A stretch of DNA of 57,291 nt from Phycisphaerales bacterium (GTDB lineage: Bacteria; Planctomycetota; Phycisphaerae; Phycisphaerales; SM1A02), in assembly GCA_022447205.1 (NCBI GenBank), contig JAKVBQ010000018.1, positions 1 to 57,291 of the forward strand, given 5' to 3'. Position 1 is the first letter of the stretch; each line of letters begins with the position of its first letter. The notes below the pieces were generated by a model, which ran no database searches, was not told where the DNA came from, and worked only from the letters and a program-made list of their open reading frames with translations. This document shows positions 25,347 through 32,560 of this stretch, one piece after another. Position numbers and translations under genes: made by a program.

Positions 25347-25970
25347 TCACGGACATCGAAGTATCGCGCGGACCGGGCTGCCGTCAAATCCCTCGAGGGG
25401 CAGGGGCAGGGCGATCAGCTCATAGGGCCCTGGTTCCACGTTCCGAAGCAGGAGTCCCTCGAGAATCGACACGTCATTGGCGAAGAACCTCGCGTGGGCG
25501 GGCAGGTCCTTCGATTCCTGGGTGTCCACGCTGGGGGCATCGACTCCGACAAGGCGTATGCCCTTTCCGGCGATGTGATCCACCAGATCCGGTTCGAGTC
25601 CGCAGTAGTCGTCGTTCCAGTTCTCGATGCCATCAAAGGTTCCGGTGTCGATCAGCAGTCGCTCGGTCTCGGGGATCGGACCCTCCAGATCATCAAGACC
25701 CAGCCGGCCGCCCCTGGGGCCCTTGGCGCGCATGACATGACAGGGGCCGACGTAGAGTTCGATCGGTTGCTGCTCGATGCCTCGCCCGCCCGCCCCGTAA
25801 TGGCCGGGTGAATCAGCATGGGCGCCCACGTGAACCGAGGTGCGCAGGGTCGAGAGCGTGACCGGCGCGCCGTCTTCCAGACGACAGAGAAATTCGCGGG
25901 ACGGTTTGGTGTCACCGGGATAGACCTGAGTGCGATCGGAAAGCACGGGTGAGATGTCGATCAGGGGCAT
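25347..25970 (-). CDS. kynB: Kynurenine formamidase
   Basis: Cyclase-family metal hydrolase of 207 residues. KynB converts N-formylkynurenine to kynurenine and formate. The metal motif HVGAHADSPGHY (HxGxHxDxPxH) is intact, and the N-terminal LIDISPVLSDRTQVYPGD matches bacterial KynB. LPAHARFFANDVSILEGLLL and PYELIALPLPLEGFDGSPVRAI complete the family pattern. The start at ATG 25970 follows GAAGGA; ATG 25988 is upstream and less likely. It lies 35 bases after kmo in the same orientation. Confidence 0.93.
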   Translation of the reverse strand: MPLIDISPVLSDRTQVYPGDTKPSREFLCRLEDGAPVTLSTLRTSVHVGAHADSPGHYGAGGRGIEQQPIELYVGPCHVMRAKGPRGGRLGLDDLEGPIPETERLLIDTGTFDGIENWNDDYCGLEPDLVDHIAGKGIRLVGVDAPSVDTQESKDLPAHARFFANDVSILEGLLLRNVEPGPYELIALPLPLEGFDGSPVRAILRCP

Positions 25971-26005
25971 GACGGGTCCTTCTTTCAATCAAAAGGCGCG
26001 AGGGG

Positions 26006-27370
26006 TCACGAAGGACCGTTGGCGAACAGCAGATCCGGCATCATGGCCAGGCCATAAACCACCATGCACAGCAGGACGAGGATGCATGCGCCCACGACCG
26101 ACACGACACGCCACTGTCTTGCCGCCCGTCTTCTGGCGCGGTCGTAAGGGATGGTCGTGAACGAGACCATCTCGTACAGCGGGATGAATCGATCGCCAAG
26201 CGTTCGATGGAGGAACTGTTCGAGCTTCTTCTTGTAGCGGAACCAACGCTTCCCGGTGTGGTCACGCATCTCCAGGAAGTTCGCGAGCGCCATGTCCGCG
26301 ATCGCATTGGCATGCTCGACCCGATCCTTGAAGTACCGCTCCATGGCACGAGGCAGGTCGTCCGCACCCTGCTCGATGTGTTCGGCGAGGGAGACCGAGT
26401 CCTCGAAGCTCGCGTTGGCACCCTGCCCGTAGAACGGCACGATCGCGTGCGCTGCATCACCGATGAGCACCGTCCTGCCGACATGCCATGGGGCGCAACG
26501 GATCGTGCCGAGGAGCGAGACCGGATTCTCCCGGTATTCCTGCTCCAGGTCGGGCATCAGCGCGCCGGCATCCGGATAGTGGAGCCTGAAGAACTCCTTG
26601 ACGTTTTCCGGCTGGACCGATTCGAAGGAACGTTCGCCCTTGTAGGGCCAGAACAGGGTGCAGGTGAACGAGCCGTCCTGGTTCGGGAGTGCGATCATCA
26701 TCTCCGCGCCGTGGGGCCAGATGTGAAGCGCCTTCGGTTGGATCGCGAACGGGGCGTGGGGCCCGCTCTCGACGGGTGGGATCGTGAGCTCCTTGTAGCC
26801 ATGCTCGAGGACGTCCTGGGTGCTCTCGAGTGCGTTCGCACGTTCCATCGCGGCTCGTACCGCCGAACCCGCGCCATCCGCACCCACCACGATGTCGGCC
26901 TGCTCCGTGCACGTGGATCCGTCACGCTCCGAGGTGAATTCGACGACGCCCTCTTCGTGATCGACGTTGGAGCATCGCATTCCGAAACGGAGCTCGATGC
27001 AGTCGTGTTCGTCCGCCGCCTCGATGAGAAGCAGGTTCAGTTCTGATCTGCTCACGGAGTTGATCGCATGGGAAGCGTCGGCTGAATACGGCTGGAACGT
27101 GGACTTGCCCAGGGTGTCGTGGATCATCCTCCCGGGCATCGGAATCGCCTTCTCGAGGAGTCGATCCCGAAGACCGGCTCGCTCCAGTGCGTCGATCCCC
27201 CTGCGACTGATCGCGAGGTTGATCGAACGTCCTCCCGCATGATCGCTCTCGCGCGGATCCTCCCGTGCCTCGCAGACCAGGACATCATGCCCGGTCCGAC
27301 CGAGGAGTCGTGCGAGCAGGCATCCGGCAAGTCCCGCCCCGACGATCAGTACCTTCGGCTTGTCGGTCAT
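26006..27370 (-). CDS. kmo: Kynurenine 3-monooxygenase with C-terminal membrane helix
   Basis: FAD-dependent monooxygenase of 454 residues that hydroxylates kynurenine to 3-hydroxykynurenine using NADPH and O2. It has the GAGLAGCLLARLLGRTG dinucleotide fold, SINLAISRRGIDAL near the substrate site, GADGAGSAVR and the second FAD motif LIGDAAHAIVPFYGQGANA. Residues 422-444 (VVSVVGACILVLLCMVVYGL and on) form a strong membrane helix at the C-terminus. Human KMO is anchored in this way; the well-studied Pseudomonas enzyme is soluble. The start codon overlaps the kynU stop (ATGA). Confidence 0.94.
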   Translation of the reverse strand: MTDKPKVLIVGAGLAGCLLARLLGRTGHDVLVCEAREDPRESDHAGGRSINLAISRRGIDALERAGLRDRLLEKAIPMPGRMIHDTLGKSTFQPYSADASHAINSVSRSELNLLLIEAADEHDCIELRFGMRCSNVDHEEGVVEFTSERDGSTCTEQADIVVGADGAGSAVRAAMERANALESTQDVLEHGYKELTIPPVESGPHAPFAIQPKALHIWPHGAEMMIALPNQDGSFTCTLFWPYKGERSFESVQPENVKEFFRLHYPDAGALMPDLEQEYRENPVSLLGTIRCAPWHVGRTVLIGDAAHAIVPFYGQGANASFEDSVSLAEHIEQGADDLPRAMERYFKDRVEHANAIADMALANFLEMRDHTGKRWFRYKKKLEQFLHRTLGDRFIPLYEMVSFTTIPYDRARRRAARQWRVVSVVGACILVLLCMVVYGLAMMPDLLFANGPS

Positions 27371-28659
27371 CCCTCTCCCAGGACTGTTGCAGCCGCATGG
27401 ACGTCGATGAATCGGTTGTAGAGAGGGGTTGGTGCGAGGCGGATGACATCCGGTTCGCGGAAGTCACAGATGATGCCGTGTTCCATGAGGGCGTCGAAAC
27501 GCCTGCGGGGCTGATCCGTGACGTGGATCGAGAGCTGGCAGCCCCGTTCGGAAGTGCTGCTGGGCGTGATCACCGAGCAGGTCTCCGGCATCGATTCCCG
27601 AAGCAGGTACTCCAGGTATCCGGTGAGCGCCCTGCTCTTCGCACAGAGCGCTGACATCCCGGCTTCATCGAAGAGCTCGAGTGATGCGACCAGTGGTGCC
27701 GCCGCGAGGATCGGTGGGTTGGAGAGCTGCCATCCTGCCGCGCCTTTCTGCGGCACGAACTCCGGAATCAACTGCATCTGGAATCTCGAGTCCGGATCGT
27801 TGCCCCACCAGCCCGCGAAGCGCGGGATCGAACCGTCATCCCCATGACGTTCATGGACGAACGCGCCTGCGAGCGCGCCCGGACCGGAGTTGAGGTACTT
27901 GTAGGAGCACCAGCAGGCGAAGTCCACGTTCCAGTCATGCAGTTGCAGCATGACGTTGCCCGCGGCATGGGCAAGATCGAATCCGGCCATCGCCCCGACG
28001 TCGTGTGCCGCCTTTGTGATGCGCGCGAGATCATGGAACTGACCGGTCCGGAAGTGCACCCCTCCGAACATGACGAGAGCGAGCTCTTCGCCGAGGTCAT
28101 CGATCATGGCCTCGATGTCCTCGATCCTCAGTGTCTCCTCCCCTGCCCTGGGTGCGCACAGCACGAGTGCGTCGTCCGGATCGATCCCGCGAGCCCGTAG
28201 ATGGGTCTTCACGGCATAGGTGTCCGACGGGAACGCTCCGTCCTCGATGAGGACCTTTCGCCTCGCGCCATCCGGTCGGTAGAAACTCACCATCAGGAGA
28301 TGGAGGTTCACCGTCAGGGAGTTCATCATCACGACTTCGCCGGGCTTCGCACCGACCAGTCGTGCGCCCGTCTCGGTGAAGATTTCGTGGTAGCTGTACC
28401 AGGGGCGTGTCGAGTTTCGATGCCCTTCGACGCCGAGCCGGGCCCAGTCTTCGAGCTCTTCGCAGATGAGCTCCTTGGCGCGCCTTGGCATCAGCCCCAG
28501 TGAATTGCCGCAGAGATACGCACCATCATGTCCATCCGGCGCCGGGGGGATCTCGAATCGTTCCCTGAACCCCGCGAGGGGATCGATGGCATCGAGCTTC
28601 CTTGCGTAGTCGATGCCTGTTTCGAAACTTGCAGTCGTCACTTCACCGAGACTCGTCAC
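27367..28659 (-). CDS. kynU: Kynureninase
   Basis: PLP-dependent hydrolase of 430 residues, cleaving 3-hydroxykynurenine to 3-hydroxyanthranilate and alanine. Family segments are YLCGNSLGLMPRRA near the start, VVMMNSLTVNLHLLMVSFYRP, GFDLAHAAGN and the PLP-lysine motif WCSYKYLNSGPGALAG. It overlaps the upstream ACMSD gene by four bases and the downstream kmo gene by four, so the three enzymes are translationally coupled. Length is normal. Confidence 0.95.
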   Translation of the reverse strand: MTSLGEVTTASFETGIDYARKLDAIDPLAGFRERFEIPPAPDGHDGAYLCGNSLGLMPRRAKELICEELEDWARLGVEGHRNSTRPWYSYHEIFTETGARLVGAKPGEVVMMNSLTVNLHLLMVSFYRPDGARRKVLIEDGAFPSDTYAVKTHLRARGIDPDDALVLCAPRAGEETLRIEDIEAMIDDLGEELALVMFGGVHFRTGQFHDLARITKAAHDVGAMAGFDLAHAAGNVMLQLHDWNVDFACWCSYKYLNSGPGALAGAFVHERHGDDGSIPRFAGWWGNDPDSRFQMQLIPEFVPQKGAAGWQLSNPPILAAAPLVASLELFDEAGMSALCAKSRALTGYLEYLLRESMPETCSVITPSSTSERGCQLSIHVTDQPRRRFDALMEHGIICDFREPDVIRLAPTPLYNRFIDVHAAATVLGEG

Positions 28660-29717
28660 GATTCGATACCGTCCTGCCTGACCGGAGTGGTCGGGGCGAC
28701 CGCCTGATTCAAGCCGAGGAACTCCTCGGCGGTACCGGCGAGCATTCGCTTCTTCTGTTCCGGGCTGAGATCGTTCATCGAGCGGATGAGTTCGCCGGGT
28801 TTGCTTTCGCCAAGCGGGAACGGGTAGTCCGATCCCATCGCGATCCGCTCGGCACCATGAAGTCCCACGAGGTAGCGGAGGGCTTCCGGGTCATGAACGA
28901 GGGAGTCGATGTAGAACCGGTCGAGATAGGTACTGGGTGCGCGATCGATCTTCTTGGCGCAGAGATCGGGGCGGACTTCGAATCCGTGATCCATCCTTCC
29001 CAGAGCGAAGGGGAAGCTGCCGCCTCCGTGTGCGAAACCGATCCGAAGGTCGGGGAGCTTGTCGAAGACTCCGCCGAAGATCATCGAACTGATCGCGATC
29101 GCCGTCTCGGTGGGCATCCCGACGAGCCAGGGCAGCCAGTATTCGGGCATCCGGTCACGACCCAGCATGTCCCAGGGATGGACGAAGACGCATGCCCCGA
29201 GTTCCTGTGCGGCCTCGAGCACCTCGACGATGGACGGATCATCGAGGTTCTTCTCTCCGACGTGGGTGCCGATCTCGATGCCGGCAAGTCCGAGTTCGCC
29301 GGTCAGGCGCTCAAGTTCCCTGATCGCACGTTTCGGCTCCTGGAGCGGGACCGTTCCGAGCCCCTGGAAACGTGTCGGCCACTCACGGACGACCTCCGCG
29401 ATGTGATCGTTGAGGATGCGGGAGAGGTCGAGCGTGTCATCCGGTTTCGCCCAGTAGTTGAACATGACCGGAACCGTCGAGAGAACCTGCATGTGGACAC
29501 CCGTGGCGTCGCAGTCGGCGAGCCTGACCTGCGGGTCCCAGCAGTTCGACTGGATCTCCCTGAAGAAGGCACCATCGATGTGCATGCGTGCACAGCAGGG
29601 CTTGTGGTGTTCGAGTTGCAGCCAGCCACCGTACCCGTACCGTTCCTTCAGGTCCGGCCAGTTCTCCGGAAGGATGTGCGTGTGCAGGTCGATGTGGTTT
29701 GGATGATCGTCCATCAT
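28656..29717 (-). CDS. 2-amino-3-carboxymuconate-6-semialdehyde decarboxylase (ACMSD)
   Basis: Amidohydrolase-fold decarboxylase of about 353 residues. ACMSD turns aminocarboxymuconate semialdehyde into aminomuconate semialdehyde, diverting carbon from quinolinate/NAD synthesis to catabolism. Metal ligands are visible as HTH in DLHTHILPENW, the His in VFVHPWDMLGRDRMPEYW and the Asp in MGSDYPFPLGE. MHIDGAFFREIQSNCWDP and VLSTVPVMFNYWA match the family. The start is ATG 29717 or 29714, eleven bases after the HAO stop. It overlaps kynU by four bases. Confidence 0.94.
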   Translation of the reverse strand: MMDDHPNHIDLHTHILPENWPDLKERYGYGGWLQLEHHKPCCARMHIDGAFFREIQSNCWDPQVRLADCDATGVHMQVLSTVPVMFNYWAKPDDTLDLSRILNDHIAEVVREWPTRFQGLGTVPLQEPKRAIRELERLTGELGLAGIEIGTHVGEKNLDDPSIVEVLEAAQELGACVFVHPWDMLGRDRMPEYWLPWLVGMPTETAIAISSMIFGGVFDKLPDLRIGFAHGGGSFPFALGRMDHGFEVRPDLCAKKIDRAPSTYLDRFYIDSLVHDPEALRYLVGLHGAERIAMGSDYPFPLGESKPGELIRSMNDLSPEQKKRMLAGTAEEFLGLNQAVAPTTPVRQDGIES

Positions 29718-29728
29718 GAACCTGCCAT

Positions 29729-30349
29729 TCAGGACTTGAGTTCGTCGGGCATGACATACGGCCCCGGACGTTCGACGCGGTTGCCGCATTTTCCGCAGGT
29801 CGACCGTTCCGGGTCCTCCCAGAACGATTCCATCGCGGCCTTGAATGCATGGACGATGTCCTTGCAGTCGAACTCGTTGTCATGAACGAGTGCGTTGCAC
29901 TTCTCGCAGTAGAAGATCTGGTGCTCGAGTTCGCCTTCCGGTCTTCTTCGCTCGACGACCATGCCAAGGGTCCCTTCCGGACGGCAGGGGGCATGCGGTA
30001 CGTTGGGTGGAATGAAGAAGGTCTCACCCTCTCGGACGACATGATCGACGATCCGGTCTTCCTCGTAGGTCTTGACCACGATGTCGCCGACCAGCTGGAT
30101 GAAGAACTCCTCGGAATCGGTCTTGTGAAAGTCGTTGCGTGCGTTCGGCCCCGCGATCACCATCACGAAGAAATCCCTGCCGCTGTAGAGGTACTTGTTC
30201 CCGACCGGCGGCTTGAAGGCACCCCTGTTCTCCGAAACCCACTTCATCAGGTGGATGGGAGAGCTCACGGAACCGTCTGCTTCGATACCGCACGGTTCGT
30301 CAGGCGTGTCTGGGTTGACGATCGAAGCCTGGGAATCGCTTCTGGACAT
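29729..30349 (-). CDS. 3-hydroxyanthranilate 3,4-dioxygenase
   Basis: Cupin dioxygenase of 206 residues, opening the ring of 3-hydroxyanthranilate (HAO, NbaC type). The iron ligands lie in NARNDFHKTDSEEFFIQL and in PPNVPHAPCRPEG. The C-terminal CEKC and CGKC pairs form the rubredoxin-like iron site found in bacterial HAO. ATG 30349 is preceded by GGAG at a spacing of eight bases. The further upstream ATG 30397 overlaps the -10 box and is rejected. This is the first gene of the kynurenine unit. Confidence 0.94.
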   Translation of the reverse strand: MSRSDSQASIVNPDTPDEPCGIEADGSVSSPIHLMKWVSENRGAFKPPVGNKYLYSGRDFFVMVIAGPNARNDFHKTDSEEFFIQLVGDIVVKTYEEDRIVDHVVREGETFFIPPNVPHAPCRPEGTLGMVVERRRPEGELEHQIFYCEKCNALVHDNEFDCKDIVHAFKAAMESFWEDPERSTCGKCGNRVERPGPYVMPDELKS

Positions 30350-30395
30350 TCGAAGTTCTCCTGCCTGCTGCTCGGGTCCGGCCTCTGGTTCGTTC

Positions 30396-30401
30396 ATTCT
30401 A
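30396..30401 (-). promoter_or_regulatory. -10 box of the kynurenine unit
   Basis: TAGAAT on the minus strand (30401-30396), inside TGTGTAGAAT. Initiation about seven bases downstream would give a leader of about 40 bases ending with GGAG before ATG 30349. No clear -35 hexamer is visible. Confidence 0.55.
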
Positions 30402-30423
30402 CACATCCGAACATGCATGGTCC

Positions 30424-30448
30424 TGATGTGTCCCAGTGACACCACATC
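30424..30448. promoter_or_regulatory. Imperfect palindrome between divergent units
   Basis: GATGTGTC, CCAGT, GACAC, C, ACATC: two half sites facing each other with one extra base. It lies between the kynurenine -10 box and the TACACT box (30455-30460) of the lipoprotein gene, so a bound regulator could affect both. It is a candidate operator only. Confidence 0.35.
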
Positions 30449-30466
30449 TGTCGTTACACTGCCTTC

Positions 30467-31012
30467 ATGCCCGTTCCTGCACGATTCCTGCTGTTTTTGG
30501 CATGGCTGGTCCTTTCCGGCTGCCAGATGTTCGATCGTGGTGAGGGCTTCGATGGCTCCGGTACCGTCAGTGGCGGCATGGCGACCGTGAAGGTGCGGAT
30601 CCACGGCATCGCGAAACCACGCGGCACGCTCAACGTCGGTTTGTACTCCAGCTCCGAGACCTGGCTGACGACCGAGTACAGCCACTCGAAGAACGGTCGT
30701 GTCGGCAAGGTCGGCGAGGTGATCGAGATCGTCCTCGAGGACGTTCCATCGGGTGCGTATGCGGTGAGCCTCTTCCAGGATCTGGACGACACCAGCTCGC
30801 TCAGCCGCAATGCATTCGGCATACCCACCGATCCCTGGGGCATGTCGAACGATGCGGTCGGCACGCTTGGTCCGGCCTCCTTCGAGGCGGCAGTGGTGAA
30901 GATCGAACCCCCGGAAACGGTTCTCGATGTGCGGTTGAGGACCGGTCTGGGCATTCTGTCGGACGTGCCGGATCTCGTTGAGGAGGCTGGCGAGGAATCA
31001 GGGGGAGACTGA
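30467..31012 (+). CDS. DUF2141-family lipoprotein
   Basis: A 181-residue protein with a lipoprotein signal (ARFLLFLAWLV, lipobox LSGC). The mature part is a DUF2141 beta-sandwich: KVRIHGIAKPRGTLNVGLYS, EIVLEDVPSGAYAVSLFQD and ALG-type end replaced by NAFGIPTDPWGMSND. The function of DUF2141 is unknown. TACACT (30455-30460) is six bases before ATG, with no Shine-Dalgarno site. The 3' end overlaps the convergent gene by 15 bases. Confidence 0.85.
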   Translation: MPVPARFLLFLAWLVLSGCQMFDRGEGFDGSGTVSGGMATVKVRIHGIAKPRGTLNVGLYSSSETWLTTEYSHSKNGRVGKVGEVIEIVLEDVPSGAYAVSLFQDLDDTSSLSRNAFGIPTDPWGMSNDAVGTLGPASFEAAVVKIEPPETVLDVRLRTGLGILSDVPDLVEEAGEESGGD

Positions 31013-31522
31013 TTCCTCGTTCATTCTGTCCTGCCGCTCCAGAGGTGGGTAGGGAAGTCCGCTCGAATCCATCGCGATCTCCAGCTCCTCCCGACATGCC
31101 TGGATCATCTCGAGCCTTCGCAGGATCGATTCACTCGAGGAGAATTCGGTACGGACTCGCCGACCACTCTCGGATTCCACCTGACTGTGCAGCTCGCGAC
31201 GAACCGTGTCGGGAATCCTGCCATCGCGTTCGCAGAGGATCTCGATCGCGAGGTTCTCGATCGCCCGGTAGGTCAGGGTCTCTTCGGACTGTTGTTCGAG
31301 CTCCTCGAGGAGCTGGCGGATGCGCTCTCGCCTCTGGTCGGACGTCGTTCGCATCATGGCCAGCTGGACTTCCCGTGCTCTCAGCTTCTTGTTGAGGTCG
31401 GGCAGGGTGCCGATCTCCTTCAGCTGACGTCGGAGCAGGAACGTGGCGATGCCGAAGGCGATCGCTGCGCCCGCCATGGCCGCTCCGATTCCCAGCAGTA
31501 GTCCAGTCGAGATCTCGATCAT
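30998..31522 (-). CDS. Membrane-anchored coiled-coil protein of unknown function
   Basis: A 174-residue protein. One N-terminal membrane helix (GLLLGIGAAMAGAAIAFGIATFLL) is followed by a charged region with heptad-like Leu spacing (LKEIGTLPDLNKKLRAREVQ; RIRQLLEELEQQSEETL). I do not recognise the family; a scaffolding role would be a guess. A GATAAT box with a short leader containing AAGGA lies upstream near 31560. It is divergent from the MutL operon. Confidence 0.72.
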   Translation of the reverse strand: MIEISTGLLLGIGAAMAGAAIAFGIATFLLRRQLKEIGTLPDLNKKLRAREVQLAMMRTTSDQRRERIRQLLEELEQQSEETLTYRAIENLAIEILCERDGRIPDTVRRELHSQVESESGRRVRTEFSSSESILRRLEMIQACREELEIAMDSSGLPYPPLERQDRMNEESVSP

Positions 31523-31666
31523 GTCAGCGCTTTTCGCATCCTTGAGAGCCCCTGAGGGGGATTATCACACTCTATGAAGATGGAATTCCGGACACCAGCC
31601 CCGAGTCGGGATTCCTCAATCCGGCATTCTTCCTGCTGACAATCGCCATGAGCTCGCCACAGCCCA

Positions 31667-31672
31667 TACCTT
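31667..31672 (+). promoter_or_regulatory. -10 box of the nine-gene MutL operon
   Basis: TACCTT (31667-31672) is seven bases before ATG 31680, the pattern seen at other leaderless starts here. No other promoter is evident before 40798, where the genes end. Confidence 0.5.
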
Positions 31673-31679
31673 GGCGGCC

Positions 31680-32141
31680 ATGGATCAAGCGACATCGGAC
31701 AGCCCTGAGACGATCGACTGGGTCGTATCGCCCGCGCGGGAGAAACCGGCCCTTGCCTGCTTCGTGGCGGGGGTATTGGTCCTGATCGGCTACCTCGTCT
31801 CCCTCTTCGCCGAGGACTGGATCTGGGGTGCGCTGGCCGTGGTCTTTTTGCTTGCCACCGTGAGCCGGTTCTACCTGCCAAGCCGTATCCAGGTATCTCA
31901 AACAGGTGTTCGTGCCGAGTTCCCCCTTCGGACTCGGGAGGCACCCTGGGATGAGATCGAGTGGGTGCGCCATGACGCGGTCGGCGCATTGATCCGAACC
32001 CGGACCAACAGGCTGTTCCAGAGCGCTGAATTCACCATTCTCTTCGGGCGTGCCGGGCATCGAGTGATCGAAGGGCTCAAGGCGTTCGCTCCCGAGGGCG
32101 TGGTTCAATATCGTGGTGGGGACAAGGAGCCCTCACCGTGA
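31680..32141 (+). CDS. Two-helix membrane protein with bPH-like domain, first gene of the MutL operon
   Basis: A 153-residue protein. Two membrane helices (ACFVAGVLVLIGYLVSLF and WGALAVVFLLATVSRFYL, about 30-70) are followed by a cytoplasmic beta-rich domain (IQVSQTGVRAEFPLRTREAP; IEWVRHDAVGALIRT). The arrangement resembles bacterial PH-domain membrane proteins, but I am not sure. The next gene overlaps it by four bases (GTGA), so it is translationally tied to the operon. TTG 31671 is an upstream alternative start. Confidence 0.75.
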   Translation: MDQATSDSPETIDWVVSPAREKPALACFVAGVLVLIGYLVSLFAEDWIWGALAVVFLLATVSRFYLPSRIQVSQTGVRAEFPLRTREAPWDEIEWVRHDAVGALIRTRTNRLFQSAEFTILFGRAGHRVIEGLKAFAPEGVVQYRGGDKEPSP

Positions 32142-32560
32142 AGAAAAGCCTCTCAGAACGTTTCAGGCATGCTTTTGCCTTTGAGAAACAAGAGGACTTC
32201 ACGCCCGATGAGCGGGATCAGGAGCTGATCGAGGTGGTCTGCAAGGCCGTCGTCGAGCGGGGCATGGCGACCCCGGCAACCCTGTTCCTCGAGTCCACGC
32301 GTCCGCTCAACTACATCGGCAGCCAGGCGATGGTCTTCTTCGAGCCGGTGGTCCGTGCCGTCCTGAGGCATCCCGAGGCGTGGGAACGATTTTCACGCAT
32401 TCTGGAGCATCGGGGAGCGATCGAGTACCTTTGCCGACGCATCGAGGCGCTCGATGATGAGCGCCGGAAACCGGCATCACCTTCGAAGACCGACTCGGCG
32501 GATCCTTCTGCCGAAGAGGCCGAGGCAACTGCGAGATCGACACCACCTGATGAGCAGTGA
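32138..32560 (+). CDS. Small soluble protein of unknown function in the MutL operon
   Basis: A 140-residue protein, helical by composition. The core reads DQELIEVVCKAVVERGMATP, FLESTRPLNYIGSQAMVFFE and a C-terminal acidic, Ser/Pro-rich tail. FLESxRPLNYIGSQAMVFFEP looks like a conserved motif; similar small proteins occur in planctomycetes, but I know no function. It overlaps both neighbours (4 and 11 bases), so its product is probably made in step with the MutL-like ATPase. Confidence 0.78.
   Translation: MKKSLSERFRHAFAFEKQEDFTPDERDQELIEVVCKAVVERGMATPATLFLESTRPLNYIGSQAMVFFEPVVRAVLRHPEAWERFSRILEHRGAIEYLCRRIEALDDERRKPASPSKTDSADPSAEEAEATARSTPPDEQ

Noticed and set aside
30350-30685. Longer 3-hydroxyanthranilate dioxygenase starting up to 30685
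   Set aside because: The extension runs through the TAGAAT promoter box and across the divergent lipoprotein gene start; a good ribosome binding site fits ATG 30349.
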